The translations under genes were made by a program, and so were the position numbers. A stretch of 34,455 nt of DNA from Gammaproteobacteria bacterium. Its GTDB lineage: Bacteria > Pseudomonadota > Gammaproteobacteria > Thiohalospirales > Thiohalospiraceae. The stretch lies in NCBI GenBank assembly GCA_015490535.1, contig WFXP01000122.1, positions 1 through 34,455 on the forward strand, given 5' to 3'. The notes below the pieces were generated by a model. It was not told where the DNA came from. It saw only the letters and a list, made by a program, of their open reading frames with translations, and did no database searches. How positions within the stretch are numbered: the first letter of the stretch is position 1; every line of letters begins with the position of its first letter. Below, in pieces: positions 27,233-34,351 of the stretch.

Positions 27233-28051
27233 TTAGAGCATGACCGAGTCCGGTATGCTGATCTCCATAGCTATGGGGAGGTGATCGGAGAAAGAGTGGC
27301 GCAGCACCTTGGCTTGCCGCACCTTCAGCTGGGGCGTCACCAGGATGTGATCGATATTGCGGTTCGGCTGCCAGCTGGGAAAGGTGTGAAACCTCTCCAG
27401 CGGCTCCCGCAGATGGGTCCTGCGGAAAAGGTAGCGCAGCTCCATACTGTCCGGCTGGCAGTTCATATCGCCCATCAGGATTACGTGTGGATACTGGTTG
27501 ATCAGATCCGCCAGGTAGCTGATCTGCTCCAGGCGCACCCTCCTGCTGAGGGCCAGATGGATGTTGAACACCACCAGCGACTCCTCCCCGTGCCCGAAAC
27601 GGGCTGCAGTAAACCCCCGCCCCGGGATCAGGCCCGGCAAACGCTGCTCGGCCACCTGCGTCGGCCTTACCCGGCTGAGCAGGCCGGTGGCATGGCGCGC
27701 TATCCGCCCCACACGGCGATTGACCCGATGGTGCCAGAATGGAAACCCGGCCCGTTCCGCCAGATATTCGGTCAGATTGATGAAGTTGCTGCGCAAGCTG
27801 CCGGCATCCAGCTCCTGCAGGCCCACTATGTCGTAATCCCGCAGCAAACAGGCGATCTGATCCAGATTGCAGAAGCGCTCCGCATGCGGTAGAAAGTGTC
27901 TCCAGCCGCGGGTAAGGTAGTGGCTGGGACGTTGCGTGGTTATTCCCACCTGGATGTTGTAGCTGAGCAGCCGCAGACGGGTGCCGGCCACAGGCTGCCG
28001 CAGCACGCTCTCCAGGCTTGTGGCCGGTTCCGGGGCGCTCAGACCGGGCAT
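27233..28051 (-). CDS. Endonuclease/exonuclease/phosphatase (EEP) family protein
   Basis: A 272-residue protein from ATG 28051-28049. It has the metal-dependent DNase I-like motifs in order: LLSYNIQVG with Asn32, VGLQELD with the catalytic Glu, NIHLALS, ILMGDMNCQP (Asp and Asn), IDHILV and the terminal SDHLPI with the catalytic Asp-His. No signal peptide is obvious. EEP members hydrolyse phosphodiesters in nucleic acids, phosphoinositides or other substrates, and the substrate is not identifiable here. Its first 13 bases overlap the end of the acetolactate-synthase-like gene, so the two are co-transcribed and probably coupled. Confidence 0.87.
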   Translation of the reverse strand: MPGLSAPEPATSLESVLRQPVAGTRLRLLSYNIQVGITTQRPSHYLTRGWRHFLPHAERFCNLDQIACLLRDYDIVGLQELDAGSLRSNFINLTEYLAERAGFPFWHHRVNRRVGRIARHATGLLSRVRPTQVAEQRLPGLIPGRGFTAARFGHGEESLVVFNIHLALSRRVRLEQISYLADLINQYPHVILMGDMNCQPDSMELRYLFRRTHLREPLERFHTFPSWQPNRNIDHILVTPQLKVRQAKVLRHSFSDHLPIAMEISIPDSVML

Positions 28052-29673
28052 ATCATCTCCCCAAGCTGCTTGGTCAGTTTCAGGTTTTCGCTGTAATCCA
28101 CCGGGCAGTCTATCACGGTGACACCGTCACTGCGTAGCGCCTCACCCAGGGCGGGCAACAGCTGCTCGGTGGCCTCGATGCGCACCCCGCGCGCACCGAA
28201 AGATTCGGCATAGGTGACGAAGTCGGGGTTGTTGAAATCCACGTTGGACTTGCGCCCGAACCGGTTCATCTGCTTCCACTCTATCAGGCCGTAGCCACCA
28301 TCATTCCAGATCAGCACCACCAGCGGGACACCGAGCCGCACGGCGGTCTCTATCTCCTGGGAGTTCATCAGGAAACCGGCGTCGCCGGTAACCGCCACCA
28401 CCCGGCGGTCCGGCATCGCCAGGCTGGCGGCGATGCCGCCGGGGACCGCAATCCCCATACTGGCGAAGCCATTGGAGATAATGCAGGTGTTGGGGCGTTC
28501 ACAACGAAACATCCGCGCCATCCAGATCTTGTGGGCCCCCACATCGCATACCGCTATATCCGGCAGATCCATGGCGGTGCGCAGATCCCAGATCAGCTTT
28601 TGCGGCTTGACGGGAAAGCTCAGGTCATCCCGGTGACGGTTCATATCCTCCACCAGGGTCTCCCGCAGGGCGCGCATCGCATGCCCGGTATGGGGGGTGG
28701 CCAGCTCCGCAATGCGCAACAGGCTGTGTTTCAGATCCCCCACCACTCCCACCTTGACCGGATAGTAAGCGTCCACTTCGGCGGGAGACATGTCTATGTG
28801 GACTATCTCCCGATCCTTGGTGGGGTGCCAGAGATAAGGGTGATACTCCACCAGATCGTAACCGATACAAATGATCACGTCGGCCTGGTCGAAGCCGCAG
28901 TTGACATAATCCTTGGACTGAAGCCCGGCACTGCCCAGCGCCAACGGGTTCTTCGCAAACGGCACCACCCCCTTGGCCATGAACGTGTTGGTCACCGGGA
29001 TGTTGAGCCGCGCCGAAAAATCCGCCAGCTGCTGCCAGGCCCGCCCCCGGATCACCCCGTTGCCCGCCAGGATTATGGGGTTCTTCGCCCCCGAAATGAT
29101 CTCGGCCGCATGCTCCACGCGCTCCTGGGGAGGCTCCGGCATGGTGGCGTGCCTTACCGGCAGGGGGACATCTTCTATGGGCATCTCCGCGATATTCTCC
29201 GGGAACTCGATGAAACAGGCCCCGGTCTTCTCGGTCTGGGCCACCTTGAACGCCTTGCGCACCACCTCGCTGATAATATTGGGGGTCAGCAAACGGGAGG
29301 AGTACTTGGTAACCGGATGGAAGATACGCTCCAGGTCCAGTACCTGATGGGACTCCTTGTGCAGCCTGTTGGTGGCCGCCTGGCCGGCAATTGCCACCAG
29401 AGGGGCATGGTCCATGTTGGCGTCGGCGACCCCGGTGATCAGGTTGGTCGCTCCCGGCCCCAGAGTGGCCAGGCAGACCCCCGGCCGGCCGGTAAGACGC
29501 CCATGCACGTCCGCCATAAAGGCCGCCCCCTGTTCGTGGCGCACGGTGATGAAGCGAATCGAGGAGTCCAGCAGCGCATCCATGAACTCCAGGTTCTCCT
29601 CCCCCGGAATGCCGAATATGCACTCCACCCCCTCATTCTCCAGACACCTTATGAACAGCTCGGCAGCCTTCAT
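28039..29673 (-). CDS. Thiamine-diphosphate enzyme, acetolactate synthase large-subunit type
   Basis: A 544-residue protein with the three-domain ThDP layout. N-terminal pyrimidine domain: FGIPGEENLEFMDAL and catalytic Glu47 in RHEQGAAFMA. Central domain: PIILAGNGVIRG. C-terminal pyrophosphate domain: GDAGFLMNSQEIETA through NDGGYG. GLIEWKQ lies after the cofactor motif, as in acetolactate synthases, which condense two pyruvates or pyruvate plus 2-ketobutyrate. No small regulatory subunit follows, so a catabolic or stand-alone form is likelier than the valine-pathway enzyme; other pyruvate-using ThDP enzymes are possible. It overlaps the EEP gene by 13 bp. A 154-bp MITE-like element starts 27 bp upstream of its start codon. 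Confidence 0.85.
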   Translation of the reverse strand: MKAAELFIRCLENEGVECIFGIPGEENLEFMDALLDSSIRFITVRHEQGAAFMADVHGRLTGRPGVCLATLGPGATNLITGVADANMDHAPLVAIAGQAATNRLHKESHQVLDLERIFHPVTKYSSRLLTPNIISEVVRKAFKVAQTEKTGACFIEFPENIAEMPIEDVPLPVRHATMPEPPQERVEHAAEIISGAKNPIILAGNGVIRGRAWQQLADFSARLNIPVTNTFMAKGVVPFAKNPLALGSAGLQSKDYVNCGFDQADVIICIGYDLVEYHPYLWHPTKDREIVHIDMSPAEVDAYYPVKVGVVGDLKHSLLRIAELATPHTGHAMRALRETLVEDMNRHRDDLSFPVKPQKLIWDLRTAMDLPDIAVCDVGAHKIWMARMFRCERPNTCIISNGFASMGIAVPGGIAASLAMPDRRVVAVTGDAGFLMNSQEIETAVRLGVPLVVLIWNDGGYGLIEWKQMNRFGRKSNVDFNNPDFVTYAESFGARGVRIEATEQLLPALGEALRSDGVTVIDCPVDYSENLKLTKQLGEMICPV

Positions 29674-29699
29674 TCCCCTCCCTCATGCAGTGGTATCTT

Positions 29700-29853
29700 G
29701 TAACTATTCAGCTCACCCCTGAAATCCGCCATTTCTGCGTTGAAAAATGGTCATTTACCCTCCGTAAACTCCCATTTTTCGCCTCGAACTGACGAATTTC
29801 AGAGGCGATCTAAACATTTACAGGCATGTTTCAATACCATGCTGAATAGTTAC
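29700..29853. mobile_element. 154-bp MITE-like element, IS66-type ends
   Basis: Perfect 13-bp inverted ends GTAACTATTCAGC (29700-29712) and GCTGAATAGTTAC (29841-29853), with patchy complementarity further in. It is flanked by GGTATCTT (29692-29699) and GATATCTT (29854-29861), an 8-bp direct duplication with one mismatch. An 8-bp duplication and GTAA-type ends are features of the IS66 family; the exact parent is not identified. There is no coding frame inside. It lies in the 278-bp gap between dsbA and the acetolactate-synthase-like gene. Confidence 0.75.
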
Positions 29854-29951
29854 GATATCTTCTCGTTATCGGCCGCCACCGCCACAACTCCACCCCCGGG
29901 CGTACCGGTGATGGCGGATCGCACCCGGCCGGCCGCTGCCTCCGGATCAGG

Positions 29952-30602
29952 CTACTTTTTCACCCCGGCGGCCGCCATCTCTTTGCCCACCAGATAGTCC
30001 ACCACCTTGAGCATCTCGGAGTAGGATCGCGCACTGGAGGCGCCCACCCGGTATTTCCCGTTGACTATCATGGCCGGCACCCCGTCGATGCCGTAGTCTC
30101 TGGTCATCTCGACAGCCCGTTTTACCTGGCTCTTGACCGCAAACGAGTCGAATGTCTTGAAAAACTCCTCCTTGCTCACCCCGTGCTCTGCGAACAGCAG
30201 CTGCAGACTGGCAGGGGTGGGAAACTTGCGCCCCTCCTGGTGCATGGCGTCAAACAGCGCGTCATGGAGCTCGCCGCTGATACCCAGCGCCTTGGCTGTA
30301 TAGAAGGCCTGGGCATGAAGCCCCCATAGCTTGTTGAACACCGCAGGCACATGCAGAAACTCGACGCCGGCTGGCTTGCGCATCAGCCACCGCTTGATGT
30401 AGGGGTCGAAATCATAACAGTGGGGACAGCCATACCAGAACAGCTCCACCACCTCCACCTTGTCTCCCGATACGGTGGGGACGGGCGGGTCCACCCATTC
30501 GTAGTCCACCCCCTCCCGATATTCAGCTGCGGCCGCTCCCGCGACCCCCGCCATAACGAGCAGCGCAATGAGCCGCAGCCACCTCACACCGGAATTCTTC
30601 AT
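29952..30602 (-). CDS. dsbA: Thiol:disulfide interchange protein, DsbA family
   Basis: A 216-residue periplasmic oxidoreductase. ATG 30602-30600 follows AGAGGTGG and gives a signal peptide (MKNSGVRWLRLIALLVMAG...AGAAAAEY). The thioredoxin fold contains the active site Cys59-Pro-His-Cys62 (ELFWYGCPHCYDFDPY), the usual DsbA CPHC, an alpha-helical insertion (about 90-170) and the cis-proline loop GVPAMIV near residue 180. It introduces disulfides into exported proteins, for which the Cys-containing secreted proteins of this window are plausible substrates. TTGACA occurs on the minus strand at 30686-30681, but no good -10 lies at the right distance. Confidence 0.9.
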   Translation of the reverse strand: MKNSGVRWLRLIALLVMAGVAGAAAAEYREGVDYEWVDPPVPTVSGDKVEVVELFWYGCPHCYDFDPYIKRWLMRKPAGVEFLHVPAVFNKLWGLHAQAFYTAKALGISGELHDALFDAMHQEGRKFPTPASLQLLFAEHGVSKEEFFKTFDSFAVKSQVKRAVEMTRDYGIDGVPAMIVNGKYRVGASSARSYSEMLKVVDYLVGKEMAAAGVKK

Positions 30603-30902
30603 TAAAGCCACCTCTTGGTACTGGTTGCAGGAAACAGGGTTATATAGTGCCGAAGGAGCCACAAAAGTTCCATAATGATTTGTCAAACCCGCTGAATCCT
30701 ATATCCTATGAAGCTTGGCAGCCCGATATGTTGGCTTCCGGGCAGCCCGCAGGGCCGTGTCACCGCCGGGGAGGAGGGGACACACCCAGCGGAGTGTCCC
30801 CAGCCTACCGGTTTCAACAGTCGGGCCGTCGAGGCCAATACACATACGCGACCGCAGGGCGGCCAGATGCGGACCGCAGCGGAAATCCAACGGGAGTGAC
30901 AA
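30603..30902. other. Divergent intergenic region with one hairpin
   Basis: A 300-bp gap between dsbA and the CNBD gene. GGGGACAC (30776-30783) and GTGTCCCC (30794-30801) form a perfect 8-bp stem with a 10-base loop, roughly 100 bases before the CNBD start. There is no T-run, so a leader structure or binding site is likelier than a terminator. No coding frame is supported. Confidence 0.35.
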
Positions 30903-31391
30903 ATGGACAGCGCCACCATCCAGCTTACCGAGTTCCTCAACCAGCAGTATCTTTGTGAATCGCTTACCATCAGGGAGATCGAGACCCTGCTGGAGTACAC
31001 CGAACTCATCACGTTCAGGAAAAAGGAGGTTATCGCGGATATCGGAGAGGTGGGAGAGGCGCTCTATTTCGTGGTTCGGGGACAGGCCGCCCTGGTCTAC
31101 GACGACGGGAACCAGCAGATAGAGGTAGGGCGCATGAACGAGGGGGAGCTGATGGGAGAGATGTCGTTCTTTGACCGCCAGCCCCGCCTGGTGCGCATGG
31201 TCGCCACCTCGGACGACACCAGGCTGCTCAAGCTGACCCGGACCATGTACAAGAGGCTCCGCGTGGAGCACCCCTTCATTGCCGTAAACCTGCTGGAGCA
31301 CGCCATCATCAGCCTGGATCACCTGATTCGCCGGGTCAGCACCGACGTGGCCACGTTCAACCGCTACTTCTACTCGGCCGGGAAAAAGTAG
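30903..31391 (+). CDS. Stand-alone cyclic nucleotide-binding domain protein
   Basis: A 162-residue protein. GGGAG lies about eight bases before ATG 30903. Residues about 20-130 form a Crp-like cupin: ITFRKKEVIADIGEVGEALYFVVRG, then GRMNEGELMGEMSFFDRQPRLVRMVA, which is the phosphate-binding cassette (GE-MSFF-R-), and LLKLTRTMYKRL. After the long helix (AVNLLEHAIISLDHLIRRVS) there is no helix-turn-helix or kinase domain, so it lacks its own output and probably works through a partner or as a sensor subunit. Whether it binds cAMP or cGMP is not certain. It converges on the lipoprotein gene with a shared terminator between them. Confidence 0.85.
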   Translation: MDSATIQLTEFLNQQYLCESLTIREIETLLEYTELITFRKKEVIADIGEVGEALYFVVRGQAALVYDDGNQQIEVGRMNEGELMGEMSFFDRQPRLVRMVATSDDTRLLKLTRTMYKRLRVEHPFIAVNLLEHAIISLDHLIRRVSTDVATFNRYFYSAGKK

Positions 31392-31418
31392 CAGCCCCGC
31401 ACCGGGCGCACCAAGAAA

Positions 31419-31441
31419 AAGGCCGCTTGAACAGCGGCCTT
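31419..31441 (-). terminator. Rho-independent terminator for the lipoprotein gene
   Basis: AAGGCCGCT (31419-31427) and AGCGGCCTT (31433-31441) form a perfect 9-bp stem around TGAAC. On the minus strand the stem is followed by TTTTTC, so it ends minus-strand transcription from the repeat lipoprotein. On the plus strand only a short T-poor tail follows, so termination after the CNBD gene would be weaker. Confidence 0.85.
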
Positions 31442-31465
31442 GTAACGTGCAATGCGGTCTCCACC

Positions 31466-32608
31466 TTAAATCGGTGAAACCCCCAACGCCTTCACTGTCT
31501 CGATGTTCAGGTACTTGTCCACCGGCAGATTGTTCTTGCGCTGGAAAGCGTTAACCGCGGCCATGGTTTGCGAACCGATTACGCCGTCGATGGGTCCGGG
31601 ATCGAACCCCTTGGCCTTCAGGGCGCGCTGGATTTCGGCGACCTTGCCGCGTGTCATGTTGGTTTTGCACAGGATGCTGCGCCACTCCATGTGCCCGTCT
31701 GAAACCTTCTCCTTACGGGTTACAGTGGTATAGACGGCCGGGATTTCAATGGTCTTGGTCTGGGCCGGAGTTACCAGCTCCTTGACTGTAACGGTCTTGT
31801 ATTTTGCCGGCACCTTGACCTTCACGGTGTGCTCCGGCTTGTCAACCACACGCTTCCGGACCGTTTTGTAGACCGCAGGAATCGGCACCTTCTTGGTGGT
31901 AGCCGGGCTCTTCAAGACTCTGCGGGTAACGGTTTTGTAAGTCGCCGGGATCTCTACCAGGCACATAATCTCCCCCGTGGCCTCATCGATACGCTGGATG
32001 GGACCGGTGCCCTTTTTCCAGGTGGTGTAGGCCGGCTTGACCAGGACCTTCTCGGTAATCGTCTCATACTTTGCAGGTACGGTGACGATCTTTTCGCCCG
32101 CAGGCCTGACCAGCACGCGCTCCTCAACCCACTTGTAGGTGGCAGGAACCACCTTCAGCTTCTCATGAGCCTCCTTGACCAGCACGCGCTTGGTAACCGT
32201 CCGGTACTTGGCGGGAATCACCTCGATGCGGCTGCTTGCCTCCTTTTTTACCACCTTCTCGGTTATGGTTTTGTATTTGGGCGGCACCCACACACGCGCA
32301 TAGCACTCGCCCGGCTTGGCATTGGGGGGGAGCATATGCCCGTCGTCGGTTGCCACCGCTGCGGGAGCCGGGGCGGCACTCTTCTGCTTGGCCAGCTCCT
32401 CGGCCCTGGCCTGCAGGGCGCGCTCCTTCTCCGCCAGCATGGCCTCCTTGCTCTTCAGAGCCTCCAGGCGAGCGTCACATTCAGGGCACTCCGGGGCCTC
32501 GCCAGCGGAGGCGGTCTTTTCCGGCGAATGGGTGTGGGAACATGCCCCAAGCAGCAGCGCCATGGACGCCGCCACGGCCGCTTTTTCCCAAGTCTTCAAT
32601 GTTTTCAT
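31466..32608 (-). CDS. Lipoprotein of eight 23-residue repeats with peptidoglycan-binding domain
   Basis: A 380-residue paralogue of the 16250-17653 protein. ATG 32608-32606 follows GAGGAAG; the longer frame upstream runs through a foldback element and is not used. The lipobox is LGAC with lipidated Cys23. Residues about 40-76 contain CPEC and a coiled coil (LKSKEAMLAEKERALQARAE), then an Ala-Pro linker. Two modules run from Cys102 to Trp197 and Cys216 to Trp309, each with four repeats whose prolines are exactly 23 residues apart (109/132/155/178 and 221/244/267/290). PG_binding_1 is about 318-376 (IQRALKAKGFDPGPIDGVIG). I infer an outer-membrane-anchored protein gripping peptidoglycan, like a tether. 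It has its own terminator at 31419-31441. Confidence 0.87.
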   Translation of the reverse strand: MKTLKTWEKAAVAASMALLLGACSHTHSPEKTASAGEAPECPECDARLEALKSKEAMLAEKERALQARAEELAKQKSAAPAPAAVATDDGHMLPPNAKPGECYARVWVPPKYKTITEKVVKKEASSRIEVIPAKYRTVTKRVLVKEAHEKLKVVPATYKWVEERVLVRPAGEKIVTVPAKYETITEKVLVKPAYTTWKKGTGPIQRIDEATGEIMCLVEIPATYKTVTRRVLKSPATTKKVPIPAVYKTVRKRVVDKPEHTVKVKVPAKYKTVTVKELVTPAQTKTIEIPAVYTTVTRKEKVSDGHMEWRSILCKTNMTRGKVAEIQRALKAKGFDPGPIDGVIGSQTMAAVNAFQRKNNLPVDKYLNIETVKALGVSPI

Positions 32609-32658
32609 TTTCACTTCCTCTGCTTCGTTTTTATCCAACAAAAAACACTCCCTGCTCC

Positions 32659-32929
32659 CTAGTACTCCGTCAAGATTATAACTCAGGATGCAGAACTTCC
32701 CGAACCGGCCAAGGCAAGGTGCACTCCGCAGGGAATGGCATGCCCTTTCCAAGGAGAGCAACGCAGCATTGGCCGGTTCGGGAAGCTCCCTTCGGGCCAG
32801 GCAGGAGGCGGTCATCTGCGGTGTTGCGCTCTCTTGAATTAGCCATGGCTAGTCCTGCGGTCGCGCGCCTAGCAGATGACCGCTTCCTGACCGGTCGCAT
32901 CCTAAGTTATAACCTTGACGGAGTACTAG
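32659..32929. mobile_element. Foldback (MITE-like) element, family B
   Basis: A 271-bp element bounded by CTAG at both sides. The 33-bp inverted ends (32659-32691 and 32897-32929, starting CTAGTACTCCGTCAAG) pair at 31 of 33 positions. Inside are two hairpins: a perfect 17-bp pair (32696-32712 with 32769-32785, CTTCCCGAACCGGCCAA type) and a 17-of-18 pair (32802-32819 with 32872-32889, CAGGAGGCGGTCATCTGC type). The outer ends resemble those of family A, but the interior does not. A C-TA/TA-G border would fit a TA-duplicating (IS630/Tc1-like) transposase; that is inference. There is no transposase inside. Confidence 0.85.
32675..32680 (-). promoter_or_regulatory. Possible -10 box inside the element end
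   Basis: On the minus strand the left end of the family B element contains a consensus TATAAT pointing at the repeat lipoprotein gene, 67 bases before its ATG. No good -35 hexamer is seen at 16-18 bases, so this is only a candidate, but there is little room for a promoter between the element (32659) and the start codon (32608). Confidence 0.3.
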
Positions 32930-33016
32930 AATGTGAGCACGGCCGTGGTTCAGACAATTCACTCATTTATCGCGCTGTTATTATACCCTCCTCCAGTCGT
33001 CCTGTGGAATATCCGT

Positions 33017-33454
33017 TTACTCAGTTTTTACAGGGATGCGTATCTTCTGTCCCGGATAGATCAGATCCGGATCCTTGATCACCTCACGGTTGGCTTCGAA
33101 GATAACGGGATAGTCCGCAGCGCTGCCCAAAAAGCGCTCGGCGATTCGGGAAAGGGTGTCCCCCTCAACAATGGTGTAATACTCTACCTTGAGGGTCTGC
33201 TCTGGCGCTGCCACCCCATCCGCCCGCACGGTGTGAACCCCCTGGATATTTCCGGCCATGAGGACAACCTTTTCACGCGCCTCAGCGGACTCCGCACGAC
33301 CGGAGAGAGTGACCGTTCCTTCCTCATAGAGCACCCTCAATCCGGCTACACCCGGATTGTCGTTCTCTATCTCCTGCTGGATCTTTTCGGCAGGATCATC
33401 CTCTTTGCCAAACAGCTTCTTGCCAACGTTGGCTACGAAATCAAAGAGTCCCAT
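33017..33454 (-). CDS. kbp: BON and LysM domain protein (Kbp/YgaU type)
   Basis: A 145-residue protein, close to E. coli Kbp (149). ATG 33454-33452 follows GGAGG at six bases and starts with MGLFDFVANVGKKLFG, the family N-terminus; the open frame continues upstream without support. The BON domain spans about 25-85 (NPGVAGLRVLYEEGTVTLSGRA...VVLMAGNIQGVHTV). The LysM domain spans about 95-143 (YYTIVEGDTLSRIAERFLGSAADYPVIFEANREVIKDPDLIYPGQKIRIP). In E. coli the homologue binds potassium and is induced by osmotic stress; that function is not demonstrable here. A good promoter lies upstream at 33532-33560. Its stop is 88 bp from the family B element. Confidence 0.88.
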   Translation of the reverse strand: MGLFDFVANVGKKLFGKEDDPAEKIQQEIENDNPGVAGLRVLYEEGTVTLSGRAESAEAREKVVLMAGNIQGVHTVRADGVAAPEQTLKVEYYTIVEGDTLSRIAERFLGSAADYPVIFEANREVIKDPDLIYPGQKIRIPVKTE

Positions 33455-33531
33455 CTGGCGCCTCCTCCCCTGCGGCAGAACCGTTTGCTGCCGCCAAAAT
33501 CCAGCCATAACCAGAGAGTTATACCGCATAC

Positions 33532-33560
33532 ATTATATGCAAGATGATTTATGCTTGCAA
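33532..33560 (-). promoter_or_regulatory. Sigma-70-like promoter for the BON-LysM gene
   Basis: On the minus strand TTGCAA (33560-33555) and TATAAT (33537-33532) are separated by exactly 17 bases. The -10 is a full consensus match; the -35 matches TTGACA at four of six. It lies about 78 bases before the start codon and faces it. Confidence 0.65.
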
Positions 33561-33772
33561 ACCTCATGGGAACAGCATGTTGTATCGATGCCCAACCGGG
33601 CGCACCGGCCCGGATATTTCGCCGGTTACCGGCCGCGGCAACGGCCCAGGCTTTCGAATCAATTGTCCTGTTGGCCCGGCACGATCAATCTCTCTGTTGA
33701 AAAACTTTCAAGGACAAAGTGGTTCTGCCGCCACGCGCTCAGGCTGTTGCGCCGGCGCCATACACCGATGGA
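33561..33772. other. Intergenic stretch with no visible feature
   Basis: Between the kbp promoter and the stop of the minus-strand yceI copy I see no supported coding frame, terminator or repeat. Confidence 0.4.
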
Positions 33773-34351
33773 TCACTGCCGTATCCCCTCGATGGAGAGC
33801 CAGATGTGCACCTTCTCCGCCGCCGGTCCCAGGATGTGCCCCTCTTTCATCCCGTAGTCGGAGAGATTCAGCACCGTGCTGCCTTCGAAACCACGCCGGT
33901 AGCCTCCCCAGGGATCCTTGCCGGCACCCACCTGGCGTACGTCGATGACGATCTCCCGGGTCACACCGCGCAGGGTGAATTTCCCCTTGAGTCGCGCCCT
34001 GCCGTCGCCCAGATCTTCCCAGCCGGTGCTGACGAAGGTGGCCTTGGGGTATCTCTTCACGTCGAAGAAGCGTTCGTCCCGCAGATGCTTGTCGCGCTCG
34101 GCGTGATTGCTGTCGATGCTGGCCACGTCGATCTCCACCGATACGCGGTTGTTGGCCGGGTTGGTCTCGTCGTAGGTGAATTCTCCCGAAAAGCGGTTGA
34201 AGCGCCCCTCCAGCCAGCTGAAGCCAAGGTGCTGGATGCGGAAGGTGATGAAGGCATGCATCCCTTTGGTGTCGATGAGATAGCGTTCGGCCGCCTGCGC
34301 CGTATGCTGGGGGTAGAATAGTCTTTCACACCGCAGAAGGAGGTAGACCAA
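33773..34351 (-). CDS. YceI-family protein with abnormal N-terminus
   Basis: Mature YceI sequence is complete: AERYLIDTKGMHAFITFRIQHLGFSW, then FSGEFTYDE, VEIDVASIDSNHAERDKHLRDERFFDVKRYPKATF, FTLRGVTREIVIDV and the terminal HIWLSIEGIRQ, forming the lipocalin-like barrel that binds isoprenoid-type lipids in the periplasm. A signal peptide should precede TAQAAERY, but the frame instead reads back into LLRCERLFYPQH to a TTG at 34351-34349 with no ribosome site. So either the start is misjudged, or this copy has lost its export signal and is decaying. The first 48 bases of the mature part are repeated in inverted orientation at 34408-34455. It is head-to-head with an intact-looking yceI start. 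Confidence 0.7.
   Translation of the reverse strand: MVYLLLRCERLFYPQHTAQAAERYLIDTKGMHAFITFRIQHLGFSWLEGRFNRFSGEFTYDETNPANNRVSVEIDVASIDSNHAERDKHLRDERFFDVKRYPKATFVSTGWEDLGDGRARLKGKFTLRGVTREIVIDVRQVGAGKDPWGGYRRGFEGSTVLNLSDYGMKEGHILGPAAEKVHIWLSIEGIRQ

Noticed and set aside
32609-32815. N-terminal extension of the repeat lipoprotein through the family B element
   Set aside because: The lipoprotein signal and ribosome site are at 32608. The extension is the element's own palindrome read by chance.
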